Shown here: positions 9,356 through 17,833 of the stretch, piece by piece | How positions within the stretch are numbered: position 1 is the stretch's first letter | How the letters are laid out: each line of letters begins with the position of its first letter | Source: Paracoccaceae bacterium | GTDB lineage: Bacteria > Pseudomonadota > Alphaproteobacteria > Rhodobacterales > Rhodobacteraceae | Assembly (NCBI GenBank): GCA_012270125.1 | Contig: JAAXIY010000069.1 | Location: 1 to 36,218 of the forward strand | Length of the DNA stretch: 36,218 nt | Direction: 5' to 3' | Made by a program: the position numbers and the translations under genes | Notes under the pieces: generated by a model | Seen by the model: only the letters and a program-made list of their open reading frames with translations | What the model was told of the DNA's origin: nothing | Database searches by the model: none

Positions 9356-10228
9356 TTATAGAAAATTCCTAACTTCACCGGCATTTTTCTCTAAATATTT
9401 GCGCATCTTTCCAAACGCAGCAGCCTCTAATTGTCGTACGCGCTCTTTTGAAAGGCCTAATTCAGCGCCCAAGCTCTCCAAAGTCCTTGGACTATCAATT
9501 AATTTTCTTTCACGGACAATGAATTGTTCTCTATCGTTCAGCGCTTCCATAGCTACGCCCAACCAATTAGCCAGTCTTTTTTGATCGTGCTCTTCCTCAA
9601 CTGTTAAGTCAGCGCGTGCATTTTCATCTTCCAAAGTTTCAATCCACTCGCGTCCTTCTTCATCGCTAGCTTGTGTTGCGTTCAATGAAAAATCTGAACC
9701 CGACAAACGACCATCCATCATTTCTACATCGCTTAGTGGCACACCTACTTCAGTGGCAATCAATTGATTCAGCTGATGCTTATCTAAATTCTCGCCGGTT
9801 TGCTGGGCCTCTCGCTCAAGCTGCGCTTGCACTCTTCGCATATTGAAAAATAGTGATTTTTGACTGCTGGTGGATCCAGTTCGAACCATCGACCAATTCC
9901 GCATCACATAATCCTGAACGCTGGCTTTTATCCACCAAACAGCATATGTGGAAAACCGCACACCTCTATCAGGATCAAATTTATCTGCAGCCTTCATCAA
10001 GCCTAAGCCAGCCTCTTGAACCAAATCGTTCATTGGAGCACCGTACCGCTTAAATTTTGCCGCCATCGATATAGCCAACCGCATATAAGCAGTGATTAAA
10101 CGATGCAAGGCAGCTTCATCTCTAGAGTCTCTCCAAGCATAAGCCAACTGAAGTTCAGTTTCAGCATCAAGTAGTTCCGCCTTAACCGCTTTCCTGGTAA
10201 GTGACATATCTGAATTGTCTAAAGCCAT
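9356..10228 (-). CDS. rpoH: RNA polymerase sigma-32 factor, RpoH_II-like
   Basis: This alternative sigma factor directs RNA polymerase to heat or oxidative stress promoters. The 290-residue protein has region 2 (YMRLAISMAAKFKRYG through RFSTYAVWWIKASVQDYVMRN, split here by the core-binding helix), the RpoH box QKSLFFNMR (123-131) that marks the family, and a C-terminal region 4 helix-turn-helix (LGAELGLSKERVRQLE). Its short N-terminus and AYAWRD segment resemble RpoH_II of Rhodobacter rather than RpoH_I, which starts with a longer LNRYMQEIRKFP-type region. The frame extends to 10270, but the ATG at 10226-10228 is preceded by AGGGG and gives the family N-terminus. An RpoE/ChrR-type promoter lies 52 bases upstream, consistent with RpoH_II control in Rhodobacter sphaeroides. 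Confidence 0.92.
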   Translation of the reverse strand: MALDNSDMSLTRKAVKAELLDAETELQLAYAWRDSRDEAALHRLITAYMRLAISMAAKFKRYGAPMNDLVQEAGLGLMKAADKFDPDRGVRFSTYAVWWIKASVQDYVMRNWSMVRTGSTSSQKSLFFNMRRVQAQLEREAQQTGENLDKHQLNQLIATEVGVPLSDVEMMDGRLSGSDFSLNATQASDEEGREWIETLEDENARADLTVEEEHDQKRLANWLGVAMEALNDREQFIVRERKLIDSPRTLESLGAELGLSKERVRQLEAAAFGKMRKYLEKNAGEVRNFL

Positions 10229-10279
10229 TTTGATCACCCCTAAACATGCTGTCGAGCATAAAATACTCAAATTTATAAG

Positions 10280-10309
10280 TTGATACGCTAGTGAAGCTAT
10301 CTTGGATCA
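10280..10309 (-). promoter_or_regulatory. Putative RpoE(ChrR)-type ECF sigma promoter of rpoH
   Basis: On the minus strand TGATCC (10304-10309) is followed after 18 bases by TATCAA (10280-10285). TGATCC with a TA-starting -10 is the pattern known for the singlet-oxygen-responsive RpoE of Rhodobacter sphaeroides, which controls rpoH_II there. A second TGATCC occurs about 25 bases further upstream without a matching -10. Confidence 0.68.
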
Positions 10310-10427
10310 CTTTTGCTTTGTTGCGGTTGGATCAAAGTATTAGCTGTCGCATTAGATAATCAATTTGGGCTCCAAACGATAAATCATAACACACGAAGAA
10401 TTGTCACATAGCCTATTTGGCACTTAG

Positions 10428-11366
10428 TCAATTTTTAAATTTCTCTTCTAATGTTTGCCAAATAATTTCTGCAACATTAATTTGATTAAAACGTTCAAGT
10501 TCTTGTATGCCTGTTGGTGAAGTTACATTTATTTCGGTTAAATATTTACCTATTACATCTATACCAACAAAAATCTGTCCCTTATTTTTCAATGTAGGTC
10601 CAATCACTTTGCAGATTTCTCTATCTCGTTCAGTTAATTTTACAGGTTGAGCTTGTCCACCAACGTGCATATTTGATCTTGTTTCACCCGCTAGTGGCAC
10701 ACGATTAATCGCGCCAACCGGCTCACCATCAACCAAAATGATGCGTTTATCACCATTTTTTACATCAGGTAAAAACTCCTGAGCAATCAGCGGCTCTGAG
10801 GAAATATTAGAGAAAAGTTCATGCAACGAAACTAAATTTTTATCATTCTCTTTTAAACGAAAAACCCCTGCGCCACCATTGCCATAAAGGGGTTTTATAA
10901 TAATATCCCCGAATTCCCTTTTGAATTCTTTAATTTCCTCTAAATCGCGAGTTATTAAAGTATTGGGTATTAGTTCTGGAAATTCGAGAACTAATAATTT
11001 TTCAGGTAAATTCCTGACCCAAAAAGGATTATTAACAATCAAAGTTTCTTGGCCAACCATATCTAACAAATGTGTAGTGGTAATATATCCCATATCAAAC
11101 GGTGGATCTTGTCTTAACCAGATTACGTCGAACTCACTTAGTTCTTTAATTTCCTGATCACCAAAGGTTACGTGGTCCCCAATTTTTCTTTTCAAGGTTA
11201 TAGAGCGTACTTTGGCTACGATTTTGCCCTGATTAAAGGTCAAACTATTAGGATTGTAGACATATAAATCGTGACCCCTAGACTGTGCTTCTTCAGCCAG
11301 ACGAAACGTACTATCAGCATCAATATCGACATCTTCTATGGGGTCCATTTGAAATGCAATTTTCAT
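10428..11366 (-). CDS. gshB: Glutathione synthetase GshB
   Basis: GshB joins gamma-glutamylcysteine and glycine with ATP to make glutathione. The 312-residue protein has the N-terminal domain MKIAFQMDPIEDVDIDADS, then an ATP-grasp domain with IIKPLYGNGGAGVFRL (ATP-binding loop), a substrate segment KRIILVDGEPVGAINRVP and the metal-binding EINVTSPTGIQE near the C-terminus. The frame can be opened one codon earlier at a TTG, but ATG at 11364-11366 is the expected start. It lies between rsmI and rpoH on the same strand. In many proteobacteria a YraN (UPF0102) gene sits between rsmI and gshB; here only 72 bases separate them, with no such gene. Confidence 0.97.
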   Translation of the reverse strand: MKIAFQMDPIEDVDIDADSTFRLAEEAQSRGHDLYVYNPNSLTFNQGKIVAKVRSITLKRKIGDHVTFGDQEIKELSEFDVIWLRQDPPFDMGYITTTHLLDMVGQETLIVNNPFWVRNLPEKLLVLEFPELIPNTLITRDLEEIKEFKREFGDIIIKPLYGNGGAGVFRLKENDKNLVSLHELFSNISSEPLIAQEFLPDVKNGDKRIILVDGEPVGAINRVPLAGETRSNMHVGGQAQPVKLTERDREICKVIGPTLKNKGQIFVGIDVIGKYLTEINVTSPTGIQELERFNQINVAEIIWQTLEEKFKN

Positions 11367-11438
11367 CAAAAGATCTCGTCTCGCTTTAATTAATCAAATC
11401 ACAAACTTTTAACATTCCAACTGAAGAAGGTAAACAAA

Positions 11439-12317
11439 TTAGTCACTACTATTCTTTATTTGAAGTGCTAACTGGTAGACGTCTCTTCGAGGTAAATTCA
11501 GTGCTATTGAAACAGTTTCTGCAGAGTCTTTCACGGACATAGACCTCAGCGCTTCCTTCAAATGTGTCTCTATTTTAGTCCGGTCAAGATCAAGGCCGCC
11601 TGCAGCATCTTTCACGCCATCAATTAGAATAACAATTTCACCTTTGACTTTGTGATTTCTATAAAAGTCTGAAAGTTCCTTCAAATTTCCACGCTTGGCA
11701 TCCTCAAATTTCTTAGTGATTTCACGACAAACAACTCCGAGCCTTTTTTCACCAAAAATTTCCACCGCCATCTCTAAAGTATCTATTAATCTTTTAGGAG
11801 ATTCATAAAAGACCAAGGTCCCACTGTACCGATTTAGGTTCCGTAGTTTTAATTCCCTTTGATTTTTATTGTTTGGTAGAAAACCTTCAAAATAAAACTT
11901 GTCCGTTGAAAGCCCGCCGATCGTCAAAGCCGCAATTAATGCACACGGGCCTGGCGCACTCGTGACGTTTTTCCCCAAATTTATTACCTCTGACAGCAGT
12001 GAAAAACCGGGGTCGGCAATTAGAGGGGTTCCGGCTTCTGATGCATAAGCAATGGATTTACCTTGCTCCAAGTAATCGAGAATCTTGGGTCGGATTTTAC
12101 TACCGTTATGATCATGATAAGAAATCAACGTTCTATTTTTCAGTTGAATCCCATGAATTTCTAATAACTTTTTTAAAGTTCTAGTGTCCTCAGCAGCCAA
12201 AACATCCACACTGGCAAGTATATCCAGTGCTCTCAAAGTTATATCTCGTGCCGTTCCGATAGGTGTAGAAACAAAATATAATCCAGGCGATAACTTGATT
12301 GATTTGTAATTGACCAT
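11439..12317 (-). CDS. rsmI: 16S rRNA (cytidine(1402)-2'-O)-methyltransferase RsmI
   Basis: RsmI methylates the ribose of C1402 in the decoding centre using S-adenosylmethionine. The 292-residue protein is a tetrapyrrole-methylase-fold enzyme with LYFVSTPIGTARDITLRALD (13-32), AAEDTRTLKKLL, YHDHNGSKIRP, the SAM loop ASEAGTPLIADPGF, APGPCALIAALTIGGLSTDKFYFEGFLP (read in two parts) and the FYESPKRLIDTL segment; all family signatures are present. It is divergent from the penicillin-binding-protein activator gene, with 56 bases between the starts, an arrangement common in alphaproteobacteria. Confidence 0.96.
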   Translation of the reverse strand: MVNYKSIKLSPGLYFVSTPIGTARDITLRALDILASVDVLAAEDTRTLKKLLEIHGIQLKNRTLISYHDHNGSKIRPKILDYLEQGKSIAYASEAGTPLIADPGFSLLSEVINLGKNVTSAPGPCALIAALTIGGLSTDKFYFEGFLPNNKNQRELKLRNLNRYSGTLVFYESPKRLIDTLEMAVEIFGEKRLGVVCREITKKFEDAKRGNLKELSDFYRNHKVKGEIVILIDGVKDAAGGLDLDRTKIETHLKEALRSMSVKDSAETVSIALNLPRRDVYQLALQIKNSSD

Positions 12318-12373
12318 TAGACACTTTTTAGTTGAAAATTTTAATTAACTCAAAATTTTGAGGACGTAACATT

Positions 12374-13537
12374 ATGATTGCCAGAATAATTTCAGTAAGC
12401 AAGCAGTTAAAATTAATAAGTGTTATAATTTTAACTATTGTAATTTCATCGTGCGCTCCTCAACAACGTGAAACTTATACGGGTCTAAACATTGACGTTA
12501 AAAAACCAGTTCAGGTTGCTTTACTTTTACCAAAGTCTCATCCGAAAACACGAGCCGTATCAGCAAGCTTAGAAAATGCTACCCTCATGGCTGTTGGAGA
12601 AATGAAGCATGTCCAAATTCATCTTCGAATTTATGACACTGCAGGCAATCCAGAACAAGCTGCTATCCAAGCTCGAAAAGCCGTCGATGATGGCGCCAAG
12701 ATTATTCTAGGACCGCTATTTGCAGAGTCGGCAAATGCTGCTGGCATGGCGGTGGCTGATCAAGGAATAAACGTGTTGAGTTTTTCCAACAATACGTCTG
12801 TTGCTGGTGGGAACGTATTTATTTTAGGTAAAACATTCCAGAACACCTCGAATAGATTACTTAAATATGCCGCATCAAAAGGTAAAACGCGGGCAGTTAT
12901 TTTATATCCTGATAATATAGAAGGTAAATTTGGAAGAACTGCTCTTGAAACTTCTGCAAAAAAATCGAATGTCCAAGTTGTCAATACGCAGCCTTTTGAG
13001 TTTACACAAAAGGGCATTGTTAATGCTGTTCCTTTGGCGCGTGCATCCATCGAAGTTGAAGATGCGGATTTACTTCTTTTGACATCAAACTCAGCAGGCG
13101 CTCTACCTCTTTTAGGACAAATGCTTCCAGAAACAGGAATTAACATAGAAAAAGTTCAATTCGCTGGAATTTCTCGCTGGGATATACCCCAACAAACACT
13201 TCGCTTGAAAGGTCTTCAGGGGGGCTGGTTTACCTTACCAGATGAAACTGTTCGTAAAAATTTCTCTCGGCGGTATGAAACTCTCTATAATCAAAAACCC
13301 CATCAACTTGCTGGATTGGCCTTCGATGGTATAGCCGCTATCGGGGCATTAGTTCAAACTGGAAGGCCACATGCATTAACCTCAAAAGGTTTAACTCAGT
13401 CCGCTGGATTTGAGGGTGTGGACGGTATATTTCGATTTTTAAAGGATCGAACTAATGAACGTGGTTTAGCCATAGCAGAAGTAAGAGATAAGCAGGTATA
13501 TATAATTGACCCAGCTCCCCGATTCTTTAGATTCTGA
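12374..13537 (+). CDS. Penicillin-binding protein activator lipoprotein (LpoA/YraM-like, periplasmic-binding fold)
   Basis: The 387-residue protein starts with a lipoprotein signal peptide: basic residues, a hydrophobic core (LISVIILTIVIS) and a lipobox ending at C27 (VISSC). The mature part is a periplasmic binding type-1 fold: VQVALLLPKSH, GAKIILGPLFAESANAAG, GINVLSFSNNTSVAG and LAGLAFDGIAAIGAL. This matches the LppC/LpoA family of outer-membrane lipoproteins; in E. coli LpoA activates PBP1A, but alphaproteobacterial members such as this lack the N-terminal TPR domain of E. coli LpoA, so the partner is not established. GAGG precedes the ATG by about ten bases. The end overlaps the proposed glnD start by 32 bases. 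Confidence 0.88.
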   Translation: MIARIISVSKQLKLISVIILTIVISSCAPQQRETYTGLNIDVKKPVQVALLLPKSHPKTRAVSASLENATLMAVGEMKHVQIHLRIYDTAGNPEQAAIQARKAVDDGAKIILGPLFAESANAAGMAVADQGINVLSFSNNTSVAGGNVFILGKTFQNTSNRLLKYAASKGKTRAVILYPDNIEGKFGRTALETSAKKSNVQVVNTQPFEFTQKGIVNAVPLARASIEVEDADLLLLTSNSAGALPLLGQMLPETGINIEKVQFAGISRWDIPQQTLRLKGLQGGWFTLPDETVRKNFSRRYETLYNQKPHQLAGLAFDGIAAIGALVQTGRPHALTSKGLTQSAGFEGVDGIFRFLKDRTNERGLAIAEVRDKQVYIIDPAPRFFRF

Positions 13538-16295
13538 TCCAATTAAAAGCGGCAAAGATAAACCGGCGTATAATGATGAAGATTTGATCTGCGAATCTAG
13601 TCAAATTTTTGATCAAAGTAAGGTAAATGATTTTTTTAACTTAAAAGTCGGTGAAAGAGGGAAATTAGTAAGCTTACTAAAAGAATTAAAATCCAAGGGC
13701 TTTGATAGAATTTCATTTGAACTGCGCAAAAACCCTTTAAAAGCAAGGAAAGCCATTAGTAGCTATGCTTTTTTAACTGATTGTTTGGTAACTTCCGCAT
13801 GGAAATTTGCGACAGAAATTCAATTTCCATCACATAATCCAACAGAGGCAGAGAAACTGTCAATCATATCCGTGGGAGGATATGGAAGACGTGAAATGGC
13901 TCCATTTTCAGATGTGGATTTACTCTTTTTGACTCCATATAAAATGACTCCTTGGTCAGAAAATGTTATTGAAACTGTCCTCTATCTTCTCTGGGATCTT
14001 AAACTGAAAGTTGGACATTCCTCCCGCTCCATTAAAGATTGTTTACGCCTTGGTAGTGAAGATTATACAATTAGAACAGCTATGCTTGAGCATCGTTTTG
14101 TGTGCGGAGATATCAATCTAGCCTCTCAACTAAATGAAAAACTATGGAAAAATTTATTCAGTGGAACCGCAAAAGATTTCATTTCTGCAAAATTAAAAGA
14201 ACGTGAAAATCGACATGAAAAACATGGTCAGAGGTACATGGTCGAACCAAACGTCAAAGAAGGTAAAGGCGGGTTACGAGACCTGCAATCTCTTTATTGG
14301 ATAGCAAAGTATGTTTATCAAACCCAAAACATCAGTGATTTAGTCGACCTAAATGTTTTCAGATCAGATGAATATCTTCAATTTGAGCAGGCCGAAGAAT
14401 TTTTATGGGCAGTTCGATGCCAAATGCACCACTTGGCAGACAGAGCTATAGAACAATTAAGCTTTGATCTTCAGGTAGAGGTCGCATCAGCAATGGGTTA
14501 TCACGACTCTCGAGATCAGCGTGCTGTAGAAATATTTATGCAAGATTATTTCAGGCATGCAACACGAGTTGGAGATTTGACCAGAATTTTCTTAACCTCA
14601 CTAGAAGCGGTTCATGCAAAGGATGAACCGCTTCTAGAGCGCATTTTCAAAAGAAAGCCAAAGATAGATAACGACTATATTGTTATACACAACAGACTAG
14701 CAATTAAGTCTGAAAAAGAATTTTTGACTAATCCAATAAATTTATTGAAGCTATTTTCCGAGGCACTTCGAACAGGACTATTAATTCATCCAAACGCGAT
14801 GCGGTTAGTGTCTGCAAACTTAGCTATGGTGAACAATGAGTTTAGAGCCTCGACGGAAGCTCAGCAAATTTTTCTAGAGTTACTGCTCAAGCACGGAAAT
14901 CCAGAGAGAGCTCTTCGAAGAATGAATGAGTTAGGGTTTCTCGCAAAGTTTATTCCCGAATTTGAGCCCATAGTAGCCATGATGCAATTTAATATGTACC
15001 ACAGCTACACCGTTGATGAGCATACAATCCAATGTTTAAAGACACTAGCTCAAATTGAAAAAGGCGAGCTGGTAGAAGAGTTACCAATTGCCAGCTCTAT
15101 TTTAAAAGACGGGGTCAACCGAAAGGTTATTTATATAGCTTTATTACTGCATGATATTGGAAAAGGGCGCTCTGATGATCATTCAATCTTAGGGGCCAAA
15201 ATTGCCAAGCAAGTTTCACCGCGTTTAGGTCTTAACAAACAGGAAACAGAGACAGTAGAATGGCTTGTAAGATATCATTTGTTAATGTCTGACATGGCAC
15301 AAAAGCGAGATATATCAGACCCTCGTACAGTGCGTGATTTTGCCAAGGCAGTTCAAAGTGTCAAAAGGTTAAACCTATTAACAGTTCTAACTGTTTGCGA
15401 CGTTCGAAGTGTAGGACCAGATACCTGGAACAACTGGAAAGCCACCCTTATTCGACAATTATATGCTGAAACGAAAGCAATTTTGGAACAAGGTGCTGAA
15501 GCTTTAAACAGAGAAAACCGCATGACTGAAGCGAAAAAAGCTCTTCGAGAGAAACTGTCTGAATGGGATAATAAAGACATAAAGATTGAAACCGGAAGGC
15601 ATTATCCTCCTTATTGGCAAGGTTTCCAAGTAGATGCCCAATTTGCTTTTGCAAAATTGCTCAGAAATCTCGGAGCAGATGAAATTAAAATAGAACTTAC
15701 CCCTGATACAGACAGAGATGCTACTAGAATTTGTTTTGCTCTATCAGACCATCCTGGAATATTTTCTCGCCTAGCAGGTGCTCTCGCATTGGTAGGGGCA
15801 AACGTTGTTGATGCGAGATCATATACATCAAAGGATGGGTTTGCTACAGCTGCATTCTGGATACAAGATGGAGACGGCTCACCATATAATCAGGCCAGGT
15901 TTTCTCGACTCCGACGTATGATCGAAAAAACACTTAGTGGTGAAGTTATCACACGAGAAGCTATTAAAGAACGAGACAAATTCAAGAAAAGGGAAAAGGC
16001 TTTCAAAGTTCCAACTTCTATAACCTTCGACAATGAAGGATCAGAAATTTATACAATTATTGAAGTGGACACGAGGGATAGACCCGGTTTACTTTTTGAT
16101 CTGACCAGAACTTTAGCCAACATGAATGTGTATATAGCGTCTGCAGTTATAGCAACCTACGGCGAGCAAGTTGTAGATAGTTTTTACGTGAAAGACATGT
16201 TTGGTTTAAAATTTCACAGTGAAAGTAAACAGAAAAAACTTGAACAAAACTTACGACAGGCAATTACGCTTGGAGTGGAACGGGCAGAATCTTGA
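13506..16295 (+). CDS. glnD: Bifunctional uridylyltransferase/uridylyl-removing enzyme GlnD
   Basis: GlnD senses glutamine and adds or removes UMP on PII proteins, setting nitrogen assimilation. The 929-residue product has the usual length and order: nucleotidyltransferase domain with GGYGRREMAPFSDVDLL (124-140; metal residues D136 and D138), a PII-uridylyltransferase linker domain, an HD phosphohydrolase domain with H549-D550 in LLLHDIGKG, and two C-terminal ACT domains (about 738-815 and 845-929) that bind glutamine. No ATG exists near the N-terminus. TTG at 13506 is taken because it keeps the usual length, although it overlaps the previous gene by 32 bases; TTG at 13584 is the alternative. 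A perfect 15-bp inverted repeat lies inside the gene at 14601-14637. The stop overlaps the murJ start. Confidence 0.95.
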   Translation: MTQLPDSLDSDPIKSGKDKPAYNDEDLICESSQIFDQSKVNDFFNLKVGERGKLVSLLKELKSKGFDRISFELRKNPLKARKAISSYAFLTDCLVTSAWKFATEIQFPSHNPTEAEKLSIISVGGYGRREMAPFSDVDLLFLTPYKMTPWSENVIETVLYLLWDLKLKVGHSSRSIKDCLRLGSEDYTIRTAMLEHRFVCGDINLASQLNEKLWKNLFSGTAKDFISAKLKERENRHEKHGQRYMVEPNVKEGKGGLRDLQSLYWIAKYVYQTQNISDLVDLNVFRSDEYLQFEQAEEFLWAVRCQMHHLADRAIEQLSFDLQVEVASAMGYHDSRDQRAVEIFMQDYFRHATRVGDLTRIFLTSLEAVHAKDEPLLERIFKRKPKIDNDYIVIHNRLAIKSEKEFLTNPINLLKLFSEALRTGLLIHPNAMRLVSANLAMVNNEFRASTEAQQIFLELLLKHGNPERALRRMNELGFLAKFIPEFEPIVAMMQFNMYHSYTVDEHTIQCLKTLAQIEKGELVEELPIASSILKDGVNRKVIYIALLLHDIGKGRSDDHSILGAKIAKQVSPRLGLNKQETETVEWLVRYHLLMSDMAQKRDISDPRTVRDFAKAVQSVKRLNLLTVLTVCDVRSVGPDTWNNWKATLIRQLYAETKAILEQGAEALNRENRMTEAKKALREKLSEWDNKDIKIETGRHYPPYWQGFQVDAQFAFAKLLRNLGADEIKIELTPDTDRDATRICFALSDHPGIFSRLAGALALVGANVVDARSYTSKDGFATAAFWIQDGDGSPYNQARFSRLRRMIEKTLSGEVITREAIKERDKFKKREKAFKVPTSITFDNEGSEIYTIIEVDTRDRPGLLFDLTRTLANMNVYIASAVIATYGEQVVDSFYVKDMFGLKFHSESKQKKLEQNLRQAITLGVERAES
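14601..14637 (+). repeat. Perfect 15-bp inverted repeat inside glnD
   Basis: The arms CTAGAAGCGGTTCAT (14601-14615) and ATGAACCGCTTCTAG (14623-14637) are exact reverse complements around a 7-base loop. The repeat encodes residues 366-378, between the uridylyltransferase linker and the HD domain. The protein reads normally through it, so it is not an obvious insertion. Confidence 0.9.
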
Positions 16296-17833
16296 AACCC
16301 ATACGCGTTATATCTGGTTTTTTAACAGTTGGCTTTTGGACTTTGGTCAGCCGGGTCTTAGGCATGGTTCGGGAAATTTTATTATTTTCTTTGATAGGCG
16401 CAGGTCCACTTCTCGATGCTTTTTTTGCTGCTTTTAGACTGCCGAATATGTTTAGAAGATTCTTTGCTGAAGGCGCTTTCAACTCTGCTTTTGTACCATT
16501 AATTTCAAAAAAATATGAGAAAAACGAAAATGCTTCAGCTTTTGCAAATGAAGCCTTGGGTGGTTTGGCATTTATACTGTTAATACTCACAACTCTGGCA
16601 ATTATATTTATGCCCGCATTAATCTGGGCTATAGCCAATGGTTTTGTTGGAGACGAGCGGTTCGATCTTACTGTTGCTTTCGGCCGGATCATGTTTCCTT
16701 ATATTTTATTAATTTCACTTGCAGCTCTTCTATCCGGAGTTTTAAACGCGTTAGGCTATTTCGCAGCAGCAGCAGCAGCTCCAGTCCTGCTTAATATAAC
16801 TATCATTTTAGGATTGTGCATATCATTCTTTTTTGAATGGCCAACAATGACCATACTAATTTACTCAGTACCATTTGCTGGCATTTTACAGTTAGCACTT
16901 TTATGGAGAGCCGCCGAAAAAGCAGGTTTTAAAATAAAACCTAGCAGACCAAGGTTATCAGACGATATGCGAATATTGGTAAGAGTGGCTATCCCTAGCG
17001 CCCTTGCCAATGGAGTTTTACAAATCAATTTGCTAGTTGGCCAGTTTGTTTCGAGCCAAGAAACAGGCGCCATAAGTTGGCTGTATGGTGCTGATCGATT
17101 ATACCAGTTACCTCTGGGCGTCGTGGGAATTGCAATCGGTATAGTATTGCTTCCAGAATTATCCCGTAGGATCGCAAGTAAAGATGAGAAAGGAGCTCGC
17201 TCAGCGTTTAATAATGCATTTACGACAAGCATGGCTCTGACTATTCCAGCAACCTTAGCGTTGTTTATCATTCCTTTACCTTTGATATCAGCACTTTTTC
17301 AGCATGGCCAAACGAGTACTAATGATGCTATCGCCATGGCCCTGGCCACATCCATTTATGCTCTTGGATTACCAGCATTTGTCTTACAAAAAATCTATCA
17401 ACCTCTCTACTTTGCTCGGGGTGATACAAAAACTCCTTTTAAATTTGCGGTTTTATCAATGATAGTAAATTCGATAATTGCGATTGGTTTAATGCCTTTT
17501 TACGGATGGATTGCCGCACCTATTGCAACCACAATCTCTGCTTGGGCTATGATTATCTTATTGGTTCTTGGTACAAAGAATATTGGGGCGATTGGCCAAC
17601 TTACTAAACTTTCAAAATCAAAATTTTTGCTTATTATTTTATCCTCTTTCATCATGGGATTATTTTTATGGGGGGCAAACTTCCTTCTCAAAAATGATGT
17701 CTCTTCGATTTTAGAGAGAATAATTTTTGCTATATTTTTAATTCTGCTAGGAGTGGTAACTTACACGGCGACGGTTGTTTTCCTAGGCGGAATTAATTTA
17801 AAAGAACTTAGAGCTTCAATAAAAAAGGGTTAG
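16292..17833 (+). CDS. murJ: Lipid II flippase MurJ (MviN)
   Basis: MurJ moves lipid II across the cytoplasmic membrane for peptidoglycan synthesis. The 513-residue protein is a MOP-superfamily membrane protein with about 14 hydrophobic segments. The N-terminal block SRVLGMVREILL and the cytoplasmic-loop block FFAAFRLPNMFRRFFAEGAFNSAFVP are diagnostic (quoted here as family hallmarks at about 20-70). It starts with TTG at 16292, sharing bases with the glnD stop (TTGA). The resulting MKPIRVISGFLTVGFWTL is the expected N-terminus, so the non-ATG start is credible. The gene converges on the rhomboid-like gene with a 4-base overlap and no terminator. Confidence 0.96.
   Translation: MKPIRVISGFLTVGFWTLVSRVLGMVREILLFSLIGAGPLLDAFFAAFRLPNMFRRFFAEGAFNSAFVPLISKKYEKNENASAFANEALGGLAFILLILTTLAIIFMPALIWAIANGFVGDERFDLTVAFGRIMFPYILLISLAALLSGVLNALGYFAAAAAAPVLLNITIILGLCISFFFEWPTMTILIYSVPFAGILQLALLWRAAEKAGFKIKPSRPRLSDDMRILVRVAIPSALANGVLQINLLVGQFVSSQETGAISWLYGADRLYQLPLGVVGIAIGIVLLPELSRRIASKDEKGARSAFNNAFTTSMALTIPATLALFIIPLPLISALFQHGQTSTNDAIAMALATSIYALGLPAFVLQKIYQPLYFARGDTKTPFKFAVLSMIVNSIIAIGLMPFYGWIAAPIATTISAWAMIILLVLGTKNIGAIGQLTKLSKSKFLLIILSSFIMGLFLWGANFLLKNDVSSILERIIFAIFLILLGVVTYTATVVFLGGINLKELRASIKKG

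Noticed and set aside
14601-14637. In-frame mobile palindromic element of the Rickettsia type in glnD
   Set aside because: The protein sequence across the repeat reads like normal GlnD without extra residues, so insertion is unlikely; it is kept only as an intragenic hairpin.
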